Positions 50,999 through 58,524 of a stretch of 64,000 bases of DNA are shown here, in pieces. The DNA comes from Halorubrum sp. F4 (GTDB lineage: Archaea; Halobacteriota; Halobacteria; Halobacteriales; Haloferacaceae). A program made the position numbers and the translations under genes. The DNA is taken from positions 34,554 through 98,553 of the forward strand of contig NZ_JAPDFS010000004.1 in assembly GCF_027257195.1 (NCBI RefSeq), read 5' to 3'. The notes below the pieces were generated by a model, which saw nothing but the letters and a program-made list of their open reading frames with translations, made no database searches and was not told the origin of the DNA. The first letter of the stretch is position 1; each line of letters opens with the position of its first letter.

Positions 50999-51016
50999 TT
51001 ACAACACCGGTAGTAA
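50999..51016. promoter_or_regulatory. Inverted-repeat operator upstream of the sugar ABC promoter
   Basis: TTACAACACCGGTAGTAA has the form TTACNAC-N4-GTNGTAA and matches the fructosidase element at 24596-24613 at 15 of 18 bases. Here it is upstream of the TATA element, a position suited to activation rather than repression. Confidence 0.6.
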
Positions 51017-51241
51017 CTAATCCTGTGAGGGCCGAGACGCACTGAACCACCCGGTCCTGGCGAGTAAACGGTCGGTCGTATTCTCGTCGCCCATCGCAAA
51101 AAGTTTCGGTCCGTCAATACGTCGGCGACCTCGGCGGGTGTCGGTCGTCGATCGGTTTCGGTCCGAGGGGTGACCGTCCGTCCACCGCCGCGCGGTCGCC
51201 GACGTGTTTTTAACCGTCGGGCGTGGTCTACGACCGAGACG

Positions 51242-51916
51242 ATGCCACGGGAACAGTATCAGGCGAAACTGGAGAACCTCCGCGACGACGTCCTCTACAT
51301 GAGCGAGCTCGTCGCCGATCGGCTCAGGATGGGCCTCGACGCTCTCGAACGGCAGGACGCCGAGCTCGGCGAGCGAGTGATCACGGGCGACGCCGAGATC
51401 AACGACCTCTATCTGGAGTTGGAACAGCAGTGTACGGACCTCATCGCGCTTCAACAGCCGGTGGCCGGCGATCTGCGATTCATCGCGGCCTCGTTCAAGA
51501 TCATCACGGACCTCGAGCGGATCGCCGACCTCGCCACCAACCTCGGCGAGTACGCCGGGGAGGCCGAACGCGAGGTGTTCCCCGACGTCGACGCCCAGCG
51601 GATCGGCGATGACACCCTCGAGATGCTCGACGCCGCGATGACGGCCTACGCGGACTCCGACCCGGACCGATGTCACGCGGTCGCCGAGATGGACGACGAC
51701 CTCGACGCGGCGTGTGAGGCGGCGAGCGACCTCGTCGTCCGGGACCTGATAGAACAGAACCACCTCGGCGAGGACGGCGACGTGGAGGCGATGATGGCGA
51801 ACGTCTCCCGGCTGCTGTTGACGATCCGCGACCTCGAACGCGTGGGCGACCACGCGGTCAACATCGCCGCTCGAGCGCTCTACATGATCGAGAACGACGA
51901 CGAACTGCTCTACTAG
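51242..51916 (+). CDS. phoU: Phosphate signalling protein PhoU
   Basis: A 224-residue all-helical protein with two PhoU repeats; the metal-binding E/D-x3-D patterns are in DLERIADLATNLGEYA and DLERVGDHAVNIAARA. PhoU dampens phosphate uptake through the Pst transporter and, in bacteria, a sensor kinase. No pst genes adjoin it. GTTTTTAACCG at about 51207-51217 is its TATA element. It differs from the AbrB-fused protein at 13713, which carries a DNA-binding domain. Confidence 0.94.
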   Translation: MPREQYQAKLENLRDDVLYMSELVADRLRMGLDALERQDAELGERVITGDAEINDLYLELEQQCTDLIALQQPVAGDLRFIAASFKIITDLERIADLATNLGEYAGEAEREVFPDVDAQRIGDDTLEMLDAAMTAYADSDPDRCHAVAEMDDDLDAACEAASDLVVRDLIEQNHLGEDGDVEAMMANVSRLLLTIRDLERVGDHAVNIAARALYMIENDDELLY

Positions 51917-52009
51917 CCGGAACCGTCGTACTCGCCGGCGGATCGGCCCCGGCTTCCGGTCGGTCGCCGCTTCCGACGCGTACATACCTCAGCCCGGTGA
52001 GAAACGGAC

Positions 52010-52402
52010 ATGAGCACGTACACCACGGACGTTCCCGTTCGTTTCCGCGACATCGACGCGATGGGGCACGTGAACAACGCCGTGTACGCGACGTATCTCG
52101 AACAGGCGCGGACGGACTACTTCCGGGACGTCCTCGAGGCGGACCTCTCGGCGGTCGCGACCGTTCTCGCGTCGGTGTCGATCCAGTTCCGCCGGCCGGT
52201 CGAACTGACGGACGGTGCGGTTACCGTCGAGATCGACGTGCCCGAACTCGGCCGGTCGAGCGTGCCGATGACCTACGAGATCCGAGCGCGGGGGGAGGTC
52301 GTCGCCGAGGCGGAGTCGGTCCAGGTCGCCGTCGACGACGGTTCCTCCCGCCCGATCCCCGACGAATATCGGGAGGCGATCGAGACGTACCACGGGATCT
52401 GA
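52010..52402 (+). CDS. Acyl-CoA thioesterase (4HBT hotdog fold)
   Basis: A 130-residue hotdog-fold thioesterase. The active-site start VRFRDIDAMGHVNNAVYATY has the catalytic Asp-x-x-x-His-x-N-N signature of 4-hydroxybenzoyl-CoA thioesterase-like enzymes, followed by EQARTDYFRDVL. It cleaves acyl-CoA, possibly in fatty-acid or aromatic metabolism; the true substrate is unknown. The gene begins MSTYTTDVPV. Confidence 0.9.
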   Translation: MSTYTTDVPVRFRDIDAMGHVNNAVYATYLEQARTDYFRDVLEADLSAVATVLASVSIQFRRPVELTDGAVTVEIDVPELGRSSVPMTYEIRARGEVVAEAESVQVAVDDGSSRPIPDEYREAIETYHGI

Positions 52403-52468
52403 GTGCCGATCGCCTCCTCCCCTGGCCGAACACGCACTTTCTTGCCCGCGCGGGTCCACGTTCCGCCC

Positions 52469-52708
52469 ATGTCGATCCGACTGTACGCCCTCGAGGGATG
52501 CCCGTGGTGTGAGAAGGTTCACGACGCGCTCGCCGACGCCGGGATCGAGTACGAGACGACGTGGGTCGACGCGCTACACTCCGACCGCAACGAGGTGAAA
52601 CGCGTGAGCGGCCAGCGCGGGGTTCCCGTCCTGGTCGACGACGAACGCGGGGTGACGATGGCCGAGAGCGCGAACGTCCTCGAGTACGTCGAGCGGACGC
52701 TCGCATGA
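52469..52708 (+). CDS. Glutaredoxin/GST N-terminal-like thioredoxin-fold protein
   Basis: A 79-residue thioredoxin-fold protein. The redox site is EGCPWCEKVHDAL (CPWC) and the cis-proline loop is RGVPVLVDDE. It probably reduces disulfides or handles gamma-glutamylcysteine or bacillithiol-type thiols used by haloarchaea instead of glutathione. Its stop overlaps the start of the next gene by four bases (ATGA). Confidence 0.9.
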   Translation: MSIRLYALEGCPWCEKVHDALADAGIEYETTWVDALHSDRNEVKRVSGQRGVPVLVDDERGVTMAESANVLEYVERTLA

Positions 52709-53238
52709 CGATCTACACCGGTCGCGGCGACGACGGCGAGACCGACCTGCGCGACATGAGCCGGGTGTCGAAGTCCAGCAACCGGATCGAGGCCTACGGC
52801 ACCGTCGACGAGGCGAACGCGCTCCTCGGGACGATCCGTCCGACCGGCCACGACGACCTCGACGACCTGCTCGAGACCGTCCAGAACCACCTCCACGTGG
52901 TCCAGGCGGACCTCGCGAACCCGGACCCGTCCCCCGACGATCCGGCCGTCGAGCCCGAACACGTCGAGACGCTGGAGGGGCGGATCGACCAGTTCGACGA
53001 GGAACTGGAGCCGCTGCGGTCGTTCGTGCTTCCCGGCGGCGGGCGGGCCGGCGCGGCGCTCCATCACGCCCGGACGGTGGTCCGCCGCGCGGAGCGACGA
53101 GCCGTCGACCTCGCCCGGTCCGAACCGATAAACGAGACCGTCGTCACCTATCTCAACCGGCTCTCGGACCTGCTCTTCACGCTCGGCCGGGTCGCGAACG
53201 CGCGCGACGGCGAACCCGAGGAGTCGCCGTCGTACTGA
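52705..53238 (+). CDS. ATP:cob(I)alamin adenosyltransferase (PduO type)
   Basis: Adds the adenosyl group to cobalamin to make coenzyme B12. The 177-residue helical protein has the ATP-binding start YTGRGDDGETDLRDMSRVSK, YGTVDEANALLGTIR, the FVLPGG segment and the late RRAERRAVDLARSEPINETV, followed by YLNRLSDLLFTL. All are diagnostic of PduO-type enzymes. It overlaps the glutaredoxin-like gene by four bases. Confidence 0.94.
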   Translation: MTIYTGRGDDGETDLRDMSRVSKSSNRIEAYGTVDEANALLGTIRPTGHDDLDDLLETVQNHLHVVQADLANPDPSPDDPAVEPEHVETLEGRIDQFDEELEPLRSFVLPGGGRAGAALHHARTVVRRAERRAVDLARSEPINETVVTYLNRLSDLLFTLGRVANARDGEPEESPSY

Positions 53239-53303
53239 CGGGACACGTCGGATTCACCGGGATCGCCACAAAGCATATATTCGTCCTTCACCAAAGGACA
53301 GAT

Positions 53304-53582
53304 ATGAGCAAGCACTTCGAGGACGCACGATACTATCTCGGTCGAGCCGCAGAGCACGCGAAGGCGGGAGTCAAGGAGGAGCTCGAGCCCCTCCAGGATC
53401 GGGTCTCGAAGCTCGTCGGCGACGAGCCCGAGGAGGAGCCGGAGCCGTCGCGGCTGGAGAAGCTCCAGGCGGACCTGAAGGCTCTCGAGGATCGCGCCGA
53501 GGGCGAGGCGCGGGAGGCCGTCCAGTCGGCTCGCGAGCGCGTCGAGGCGTACCGCAAGCGCGACGAACAGTCGGCCGAGTAA
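53304..53582 (+). CDS. Small helical haloarchaeal protein (DUF7553-like)
   Basis: A 92-residue, very acidic, all-helical protein predicted to form a coiled coil: HFEDARYYLGRAAEHAKAGV, then KLQADLKALEDRAEGEAREA. The family is haloarchaeal; function unknown. GCATATATTCG at about 53273-53283 is a strong TATA element 21-31 bases before the ATG. Confidence 0.82.
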   Translation: MSKHFEDARYYLGRAAEHAKAGVKEELEPLQDRVSKLVGDEPEEEPEPSRLEKLQADLKALEDRAEGEAREAVQSARERVEAYRKRDEQSAE

Positions 53583-53698
53583 CCGCGAACTGCCCGCTGC
53601 TGACGGGACATTCCCGTCGATACGATCGGTCCGATCCGAGTCGAAGGTAAGCGACAAAGCAACTCTTAAGTCCCGACGTTGGAAAGGTGGTATCGTCC

Positions 53699-53773
53699 GG
53701 GTCGGTGGTCTAGTCCGGTTATGACGGCTCCTTCACACGGAGCAGGTCGGCGGTTCGAATCCGCCCCGACCCA
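53699..53773 (+). tRNA. tRNA-Val (CAC)
   Basis: The acceptor stem pairs GGGTCGG (53699-53705) with CCGACCC (53766-53772) and the discriminator is A53773. The anticodon arm GCTCC-TTCACAC-GGAGC carries CAC. The T arm is GGCGG-TTCGAAT-CCGCC. There is no intron. TCTTAAG at about 53664-53670 fits a TATA element. The AT-rich island begins a few bases after its 3' end, so it may be an integration site. Confidence 0.95.
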
Positions 53774-54168
53774 CTCGTTCTCCTGCCGTGTCTGAATCGC
53801 ATGACGCGAGTGGTATGTGTATAAATATTCTCTTAACTACGTCATTTTGATTCAATCGGTTCTCGTAAGTCCCTTGGACCCTCCTACCGATTCATCTATA
53901 ATTCAATCACGCGGTGATTTATAGATTGGAGATGTTTCACGGGCTTCTAATTCTATCAATAATTCGTATTGTGCCATCGCTCATGTTAAAATCAGTGTAG
54001 AGTATTCTCAAGTTCCTATATTCACCACTTAGAGATACACTACTCTCCAATATACGATTATCTTGTCCTCATGAGGGCACTATACTATTGAATATAGGTA
54101 TCATTATGTGGGTTCAGTTTTTGTTATATGGCCAATATTTAAAGCAGTAAATGACAAAGTAACACGAT
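53774..54168. other. AT-rich gap after tRNA-Val
   Basis: The base composition changes sharply from GC-rich to AT-rich immediately after tRNA-Val. No protein frame is convincing in this 395-bp gap. It contains the long hairpin at 53894-53926 and, at the right end, the TATA element AATATTTAAAG (about 54133-54143) of the lipoprotein gene. No integrase and no second copy of the tRNA end are visible. Confidence 0.6.
53894..53926. repeat. 13-bp inverted repeat hairpin in the island
   Basis: ATCTATA (53894-53900) and AATCAC (53905-53910) pair with TATAGAT (53920-53926) and GTGATT (53914-53919), with a 4-base bulge ATTC and a 3-base loop GCG. It is a strong, bulged hairpin 120 bases after tRNA-Val. 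Whether it is a terminator, a transposon end or an RNA element cannot be told. Confidence 0.5.
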
Positions 54169-55278
54169 ATGAACCGGAGAGAATATCTAGCTATCTCGGG
54201 CGGTATAGTGGCATTAGCAGGGTGTAATGGTGAATCAGGTGACGACCAATCAGGAGAAGAAACTGGGCCTGAAGTAGACCAACGGGAGGATGAAGACCAA
54301 CAGGTGGATGAAGACCAACAGGTGGATGAAGACCAACAGGTGGATGAAGACCAACAGGAGGAAACAGAGCCTGCTCGGATAGAAATAATTGAAATTAAAA
54401 GTTTCGATAAGATCCTCGTTGAGGATGACTTAGATGTCTATATTGATCTGGAAAACACAGGAGGACAAACTGGAGAAGCGGTAGTTGAAGTGAATTTAGG
54501 AGGATCCCAACAATCAGAGCAAGTAGAGATCGAACCAGATAGTACAGGCACCGTTCGGTTTGAGTTTGAAGATATCCCATCGGGCCAACAAGATATTGAG
54601 GCATCCTTATCAGAGGAAGAAATGACTCTCTCAGATACAGTAGAAGTTGTAGAACCGGATATTGAATTAACGTATGACATTGAGTCTACTCAGCTTGTTG
54701 GCCAAGATCAGACAGTTGAAATAACTCTGGACAATGAGATCGATCTTGAGATAACAACAAATCTAATGTTTGAATTGGGTAGCGTAGAACGTTCCGAAGA
54801 TGTTACGCTTGAACCCAGTTCGTCAGAGACAATTACGTTTGATTATGAAGTCCCGGAAGTAGGTTCTTACGCACAATTTGCTGAAACAGCTGGTGAGACA
54901 GTTTTGGAAGAGGAAATTAATATCACAACTGCCGTAGATGCTCTCGAAATAACAGAAATAATTGACGGAAGTTGGTCGTGTTATTCTGCGTTTGCTTTTG
55001 AAGATTTGGATACAGTTAATTGGGAGTTTGAAGTTACAAATTCAGCAGGTGTTAATCTGGAAACTGATACCGCTACAATAACTGTTCAACAATTAGATAA
55101 TGATGGCCGGCTTATTGGAACATTTGATGCCCATGGACAAATTCCGTCACCAGATACCCCGAGTGTATTTCGATCTAATGCTGAAGATATGGGGGAAGAC
55201 GAGTGCGATTATGTTCGCAGTATTGTTGAGGCGTCAAACAATGGAGGGGATCGGGAGATAACGGATGTAGAGTGGTAA
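54169..55278 (+). CDS. Secreted lipoprotein with tandem repeat and CARDB-like domains
   Basis: A 369-residue protein. MNRREYLAISGGIVALAGC is a Tat-type lipoprotein signal with the lipobox cysteine at residue 19. Residues 41-64 are four DEDQQ(V/E) hexapeptides encoded by four 18-base repeats. Two or more immunoglobulin-like CARDB-type beta domains follow (VDLENTGGQTGEAVVEVNLG-like strands; FEFEDIPSGQQDIEASLSEE). It is displayed on the cell surface, function unknown. Codon use is AT-rich, unlike the chromosome, which suggests transfer. TATA about 26-36 bases before the ATG. Confidence 0.83.
   Translation: MNRREYLAISGGIVALAGCNGESGDDQSGEETGPEVDQREDEDQQVDEDQQVDEDQQVDEDQQEETEPARIEIIEIKSFDKILVEDDLDVYIDLENTGGQTGEAVVEVNLGGSQQSEQVEIEPDSTGTVRFEFEDIPSGQQDIEASLSEEEMTLSDTVEVVEPDIELTYDIESTQLVGQDQTVEITLDNEIDLEITTNLMFELGSVERSEDVTLEPSSSETITFDYEVPEVGSYAQFAETAGETVLEEEINITTAVDALEITEIIDGSWSCYSAFAFEDLDTVNWEFEVTNSAGVNLETDTATITVQQLDNDGRLIGTFDAHGQIPSPDTPSVFRSNAEDMGEDECDYVRSIVEASNNGGDREITDVEW
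54289..54360 (+). repeat. 18-base tandem repeat, four copies
   Basis: Units at 54289-54306, 54307-54324, 54325-54342 and 54343-54360 share the 18-mer GATGAAGACCAACAGGTG; the last differs at one base. They encode the acidic linker of the lipoprotein. The near-perfect identity points to recent expansion by slippage. Confidence 0.95.
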
Positions 55279-55354
55279 TAATTAATCAGCTGTAGATATC
55301 TCCTCGCTACTTTCAGATCCAAAACAGCTCTTATTGTAGTTGTGTTATTCATAA

Positions 55355-55594
55355 TCAGTAATCCATCAATGTCTTATCTTCTTTTTCGCGGAAAAGACAG
55401 TAATCTTCATCACTATCGGTAAACGGTTCACATTCTTCGGATTTAATCGAATAATGATTTAGACTATCAATTTCATTATCCTCTTTGAGAGTGACATTCT
55501 CATTCAGGTTATTTTGTGCTATTCTCTCAAATAGATCGATAATATTCGGTCGTTCTTCTTCGGATATATCTGGGATGTGTTTGTCTAAGTTCAC
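55355..55594 (-). CDS. Hypothetical acidic protein in the AT-rich island
   Basis: A 79-residue frame, MNLDKHIPDISEEERPNIID then LFERIAQNNLNENV, acidic and soluble, with a tail rich in charged residues. No family is recognised. It lies convergent to the lipoprotein gene in AT-rich DNA, where random frames are short because stops are frequent; that a frame of this length survives mildly favours a real gene. Confidence 0.45.
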   Translation of the reverse strand: MNLDKHIPDISEEERPNIIDLFERIAQNNLNENVTLKEDNEIDSLNHYSIKSEECEPFTDSDEDYCLFREKEDKTLMDY

Positions 55595-55714
55595 TAGAAT
55601 AGCACCACATTGAGATCCGTCCGATACACTATCTTGAATCTCCCTGCTTCTCTCTCATACCTAGTCTCATTTTAGTAAAAATTCTCTATAAATGGTGCCC
55701 GTACCTTCTAGTGG

Positions 55715-56169
55715 TTTTACCCGTCGAGGAGGGTGTCGCGACGATCGTGGTCGGCGATCTCTCCGGTATCCGTGAGGACGACCAGAACAGAGAGTCGAAA
55801 AAGTGGGGGAAGCACGGCAATCTCGACTTACACTCGTGGGCGTTCGACCGTTTCACGGAGCTGCTCACCTATAAGGCCAAGATAGAAGGAATCACAGAGG
55901 TATCCGAGCGCGACACGTTAACATCGTGCTCGTGTTGTGGGCGCAAGCGGAAGGCGAACCGTATCGAGTGCGGGTTGTACGTGTGCGATGAGTGCGGAAC
56001 GACAGCAAATGTGGATGTGAAAGGAGCTGAGAACATTCGATAAAAAGTACCTCCGAATTCACCGGATTTGTCGATGAATAGGAGCAACCACTGGTTGGCA
56101 CAGCCATCGAAGTACCTGTTTGACAAGGAAACTGGCACATTCGCACCTCAAAAACAGGTAACATCGTAA
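55715..56169 (+). pseudogene. Decayed C-terminal part of an IS200/IS605-type TnpB
   Basis: The frame from about 55715 reads like the C-terminal half of haloarchaeal TnpB: TIVVGDLSGIREDD, HSWAFDRFTELLTYKAKIEG, the zinc finger CSCCGRKRKANRIECGLYVC then DECG, and the RuvC block ANVDVKGAENIR. The 5' half, including the DNA-binding part, is missing. A TAA at 56041-56043 replaces the CAA (Gln) expected after GAENIR. The same frame continues to the typical tail SNHWLAQPSKYLFDKETG and a stop at 56167-56169. The EGITEVSERDT stretch also seems to lack residues. TnpB proteins are RNA-guided nucleases; this one is dead. Confidence 0.85.
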
Positions 56170-56189
56170 ACCACAATATCTCAACCAAG

Positions 56190-56235
56190 CGGTGCCGTGG
56201 GAATCCTCGCGCTTCAGCGCCGGGAAGATATCAAC
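56190..56235 (+). mobile_element. Right end of the IS605-type element
   Basis: The stretch after the tnpB stop contains GGGAATCCTCGCGCTTCAGC and a GCGC-TTCA-GCGC hairpin, then CGGGAAGATATCAA, the recognisable right end of haloarchaeal IS200/IS605 elements. In this family the 3' end of tnpB plus the right end encodes the omega RNA, and the bases just beyond serve as guide. The left end and tnpA are absent, so the element cannot move. Confidence 0.7.
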
Positions 56236-56250
56236 GAAGTCGTGGATGCG

Positions 56251-56302
56251 GTAGAGACGTGTCTGCGGTGGTTCGAAACGTACACCCCCGACACTACCGA
56301 AC
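56251..56302 (+). repeat. Diverged copy of the toxin 3' end
   Basis: This segment matches 57091-57142 (the end and flank of the toxin-like gene) at roughly three of every four bases over about 52 positions, including TAGAGACGT and AACACTA/GACACTA. In the toxin frame the stop TAG has become TGG. It immediately follows the transposon right end, so the element appears to have landed in, or replaced, an older copy of the toxin gene. Confidence 0.55.
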
Positions 56303-56419
56303 GAGGATCTACTAGTAGGCTCGGTGGAAGTGACGCGACCTTTCCCCGGAGTAAACAGACTCCGTCGACAGGTCCAGTACTGCAGTACATTCATTACATC
56401 AGCACGCTGAGTACAGGAT

Positions 56420-56782
56420 CTGCCAGTACGTATCGAAGAGTTCGAGACCGGTGATCTACCGAACGGCCCGAGCGTCCCCGAACAGGTGCTCACCTACCTG
56501 TACACGAACCGGGACAAAGCGTTCACTCGTTCCGAGATCGCGACCGGGATCAACGAAGATCCGAACACGGTCGGAACCGCACTCTCGCGGCTGAAGCAGC
56601 GCGATCTCGTCCGACATAACGGGGTGTACTGGGCAATAATAGCGGATCTGGATCGGGTGAGAGACGCCTACGAACTTCACGCTATCACGGAACGGCTGGA
56701 CGAGGAGGATGAGGGGATCGATCCGGACGAGTGGGATGCCGTTGCCCCCGACGAACCACATCCCAGCGAACGAGACGAATAG
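56420..56782 (+). pseudogene. Winged-helix antitoxin-like gene without a standard start codon
   Basis: The frame encodes PVRIEEFETGDLPNGPSVPE then QVLTYLYTNRDKAFTRSEIA and PNTVGTALSRLKQRDLVRHN, a winged-helix domain with an acidic tail, found in haloarchaea ahead of PemK/MazF-like genes. Extending upstream, the frame reaches a stop at 56408-56410 with no ATG, GTG or TTG; at the position expected for the start is CTG (56420). A GTG at 56486 would cut off the conserved N-terminus. It is either started from CTG/GTG at low level or inactivated by a start-codon mutation. Confidence 0.6.
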
Positions 56783-57111
56783 ATGCAGCCGGAGCTAGGT
56801 GACGTGGTTCGGAGCGTGGATCCGTTCAAGCTGGGTGAAGATCGACAACGGCCGTGGCTGGTCGTCAACAACGACCTACATCCGTTCAGTGACGAACAGT
56901 TCGTCGCAGTCGCCATCTCGACCAAAGAGTACGAGGACTCGATCGCCGTGAAGCCGGACCGTGGACGGTTGGCGGAGTACCACAACAGTCGTTCGTCTCT
57001 CCGTGGGCCGTTCATTCGCCCCGTATCGAAGACCTGGTCGCGTGGCAGGGGCGAGTCACGGACGAGTTCGTGGAAGATGTCATCACCGTCTTAGAGACGT
57101 ATCTAGGGTAG
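56783..57111 (+). pseudogene. Frameshifted PemK/MazF-like toxin gene
   Basis: The ATG directly follows the antitoxin stop. The first half, MQPELGDVVRSVDPFKLGED then RPWLVVNNDLHPFSDEQFVA, matches haloarchaeal type-II toxin-like proteins. After about residue 58 the frame loses sense, but a different frame from 56959 continues the family: PWTVGGVPQQSFVSPWAVHS, then RIEDLVAWQGRVTDEFVEDV and a TAG at 57109-57111. A single-base deletion near 56955 explains this. Such toxins cleave mRNA; this copy should be inactive. Confidence 0.72.
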
Positions 57112-57422
57112 TTCGGAATGTACGCCCGCAACACTAACGACCGGTCTCATCTCCGGCGGCGTGCCGCGTCGACCGGGAAACCCTCGTGGCGGGCGGTCGC
57201 CTGCGCGGCGACGGGCGGGTCGCGTTCGCGACCGGATGTGACGTGCCTGGGTTCTCCGCGCGGTCATCGCTCCCAGCCGGGAGTACTCGGGCGGGGACTG
57301 AGGGCACGCGACCGGTCGTAGACGGCGGACGGTGTTAAACCGTCGGTCGTCGACGTACCGATGGTCACCCGAACGGACGCGTATCCGAACGCACTTATGT
57401 GACTGTCTCGCAGGGTCATCCA
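57112..57422. other. Gap between the island and asd
   Basis: No convincing gene. Composition returns from AT-rich to the GC-rich chromosomal norm, with the island ending near 57140. CACTTATGTG at about 57392-57401 is the likely promoter of asd, 22-31 bases before its ATG. Confidence 0.5.
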
Positions 57423-58466
57423 ATGTCTGTACGAGTCGGCATCCTCGGTGCGACCGGTGCGGTCGGTCAGCGATTCATCCAACTGCTCGACGACCACCCG
57501 ACCTTCGAACTGGCGGCGGTCACCGCGAGTCCCTCGAGCGCGGGCCTGACCTACCGGGAGGCCGCGAAGTGGCGCGTCGACACCCCGATCCCCGACGACG
57601 TCGCCGAGATGGAGGTCGTCGCGACCGACCCGGCGGCGATCGCCGACGCCGACGTCGACCTGCTCTTCTCGTCGCTTCCCTCCTCCGTCGCCGCGGAGGT
57701 CGAACCGCCGTTCCTCGAGGCCGGGTACGTCGTCTCCTCGAACTCCTCGAACGACCGGATGGCGGCGGACGTCCCCCTGACGATCCCCGAGATCAATCCG
57801 GACCACCTCGGGCTCATCGACGTCCAGCGCGACGAGCGCGGCTGGGACGGCGCGCTGGTGAAGAACCCGAACTGCTCGACGATCACGATGGTTCCCACGC
57901 TGGCGGCGCTCGACGAGTTCGGACTCGAGACGGTCCACGTCTCCACGCTCCAGGCCGTCTCCGGGGCGGGCTACTCCGGCGTCACGTCGATGGAGATCCT
58001 CGACAACGCGATCCCGCACATCGGCGGCGAGGAGGACAAGATGGAGACGGAGTCGCGCAAGCTGCTCGGCTCGTTCGACGGTGCCGAACTGAGCCTCCAC
58101 GACGCCGACGTGGCGGCCTCGTGTAACCGGATCCCGACGCTCGACGGCCACCTCGAGAACGTGTTCGCCGCGCTGACGGACGACCCCGATCCGGAGGAAG
58201 TCCGCGACGCCATGCGCGCGTTCGAGAGCGCGGACCTCCCCAGCTCGCCCGATCAGCTCATCAAGGTGTTCGGCCCCGACGAGCCGGACCGGCCACAGCC
58301 TCGGCTCGACCGGACCTACGCCGACGGGATGGGGATCGTCGCCGGCGGCGTCGAGACGACGACGAACGGGGTCCAGTACAACTGTCTCGCACACAACACG
58401 ATCCGCGGTGCGGCCGGCGCGTCGATCCTGAACGGCGAGCTGCTCGTCGAGGAAGGGTACGTCTAA
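57423..58466 (+). CDS. asd: Aspartate-semialdehyde dehydrogenase
   Basis: Reduces aspartyl phosphate to aspartate semialdehyde, feeding lysine (via dapA at 24995), threonine and methionine. The 347-residue protein has the NADP-binding VGILGATGAVGQRFIQLL, the catalytic cysteine in VKNPNCSTITMV (Cys151), and the archaeal/fungal-type SGAGYSGVTSMEILDNAIPH with IPTLDGHLENVF. The start at 57423 (MSVRVGILGA) is chosen over an upstream GTG that would read through the promoter. Confidence 0.96.
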   Translation: MSVRVGILGATGAVGQRFIQLLDDHPTFELAAVTASPSSAGLTYREAAKWRVDTPIPDDVAEMEVVATDPAAIADADVDLLFSSLPSSVAAEVEPPFLEAGYVVSSNSSNDRMAADVPLTIPEINPDHLGLIDVQRDERGWDGALVKNPNCSTITMVPTLAALDEFGLETVHVSTLQAVSGAGYSGVTSMEILDNAIPHIGGEEDKMETESRKLLGSFDGAELSLHDADVAASCNRIPTLDGHLENVFAALTDDPDPEEVRDAMRAFESADLPSSPDQLIKVFGPDEPDRPQPRLDRTYADGMGIVAGGVETTTNGVQYNCLAHNTIRGAAGASILNGELLVEEGYV

Positions 58467-58524
58467 CGCTCCGGAGACGATCGCGTCCTTCGTTCCGGCG
58501 GTACGTTCTCCCGGCCGCGGACGC

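Noticed and set aside
53699-57140. Flanking attachment-site repeat of the tRNA-Val 3' end
   Set aside because: I found no second copy of the tRNA end downstream in the island and no integrase, so no att site is called.
57118-57321. 67-codon frame between the toxin remnant and asd
   Set aside because: Arg/Ser-rich composition typical of noncoding frames and overlap with the toxin flank.
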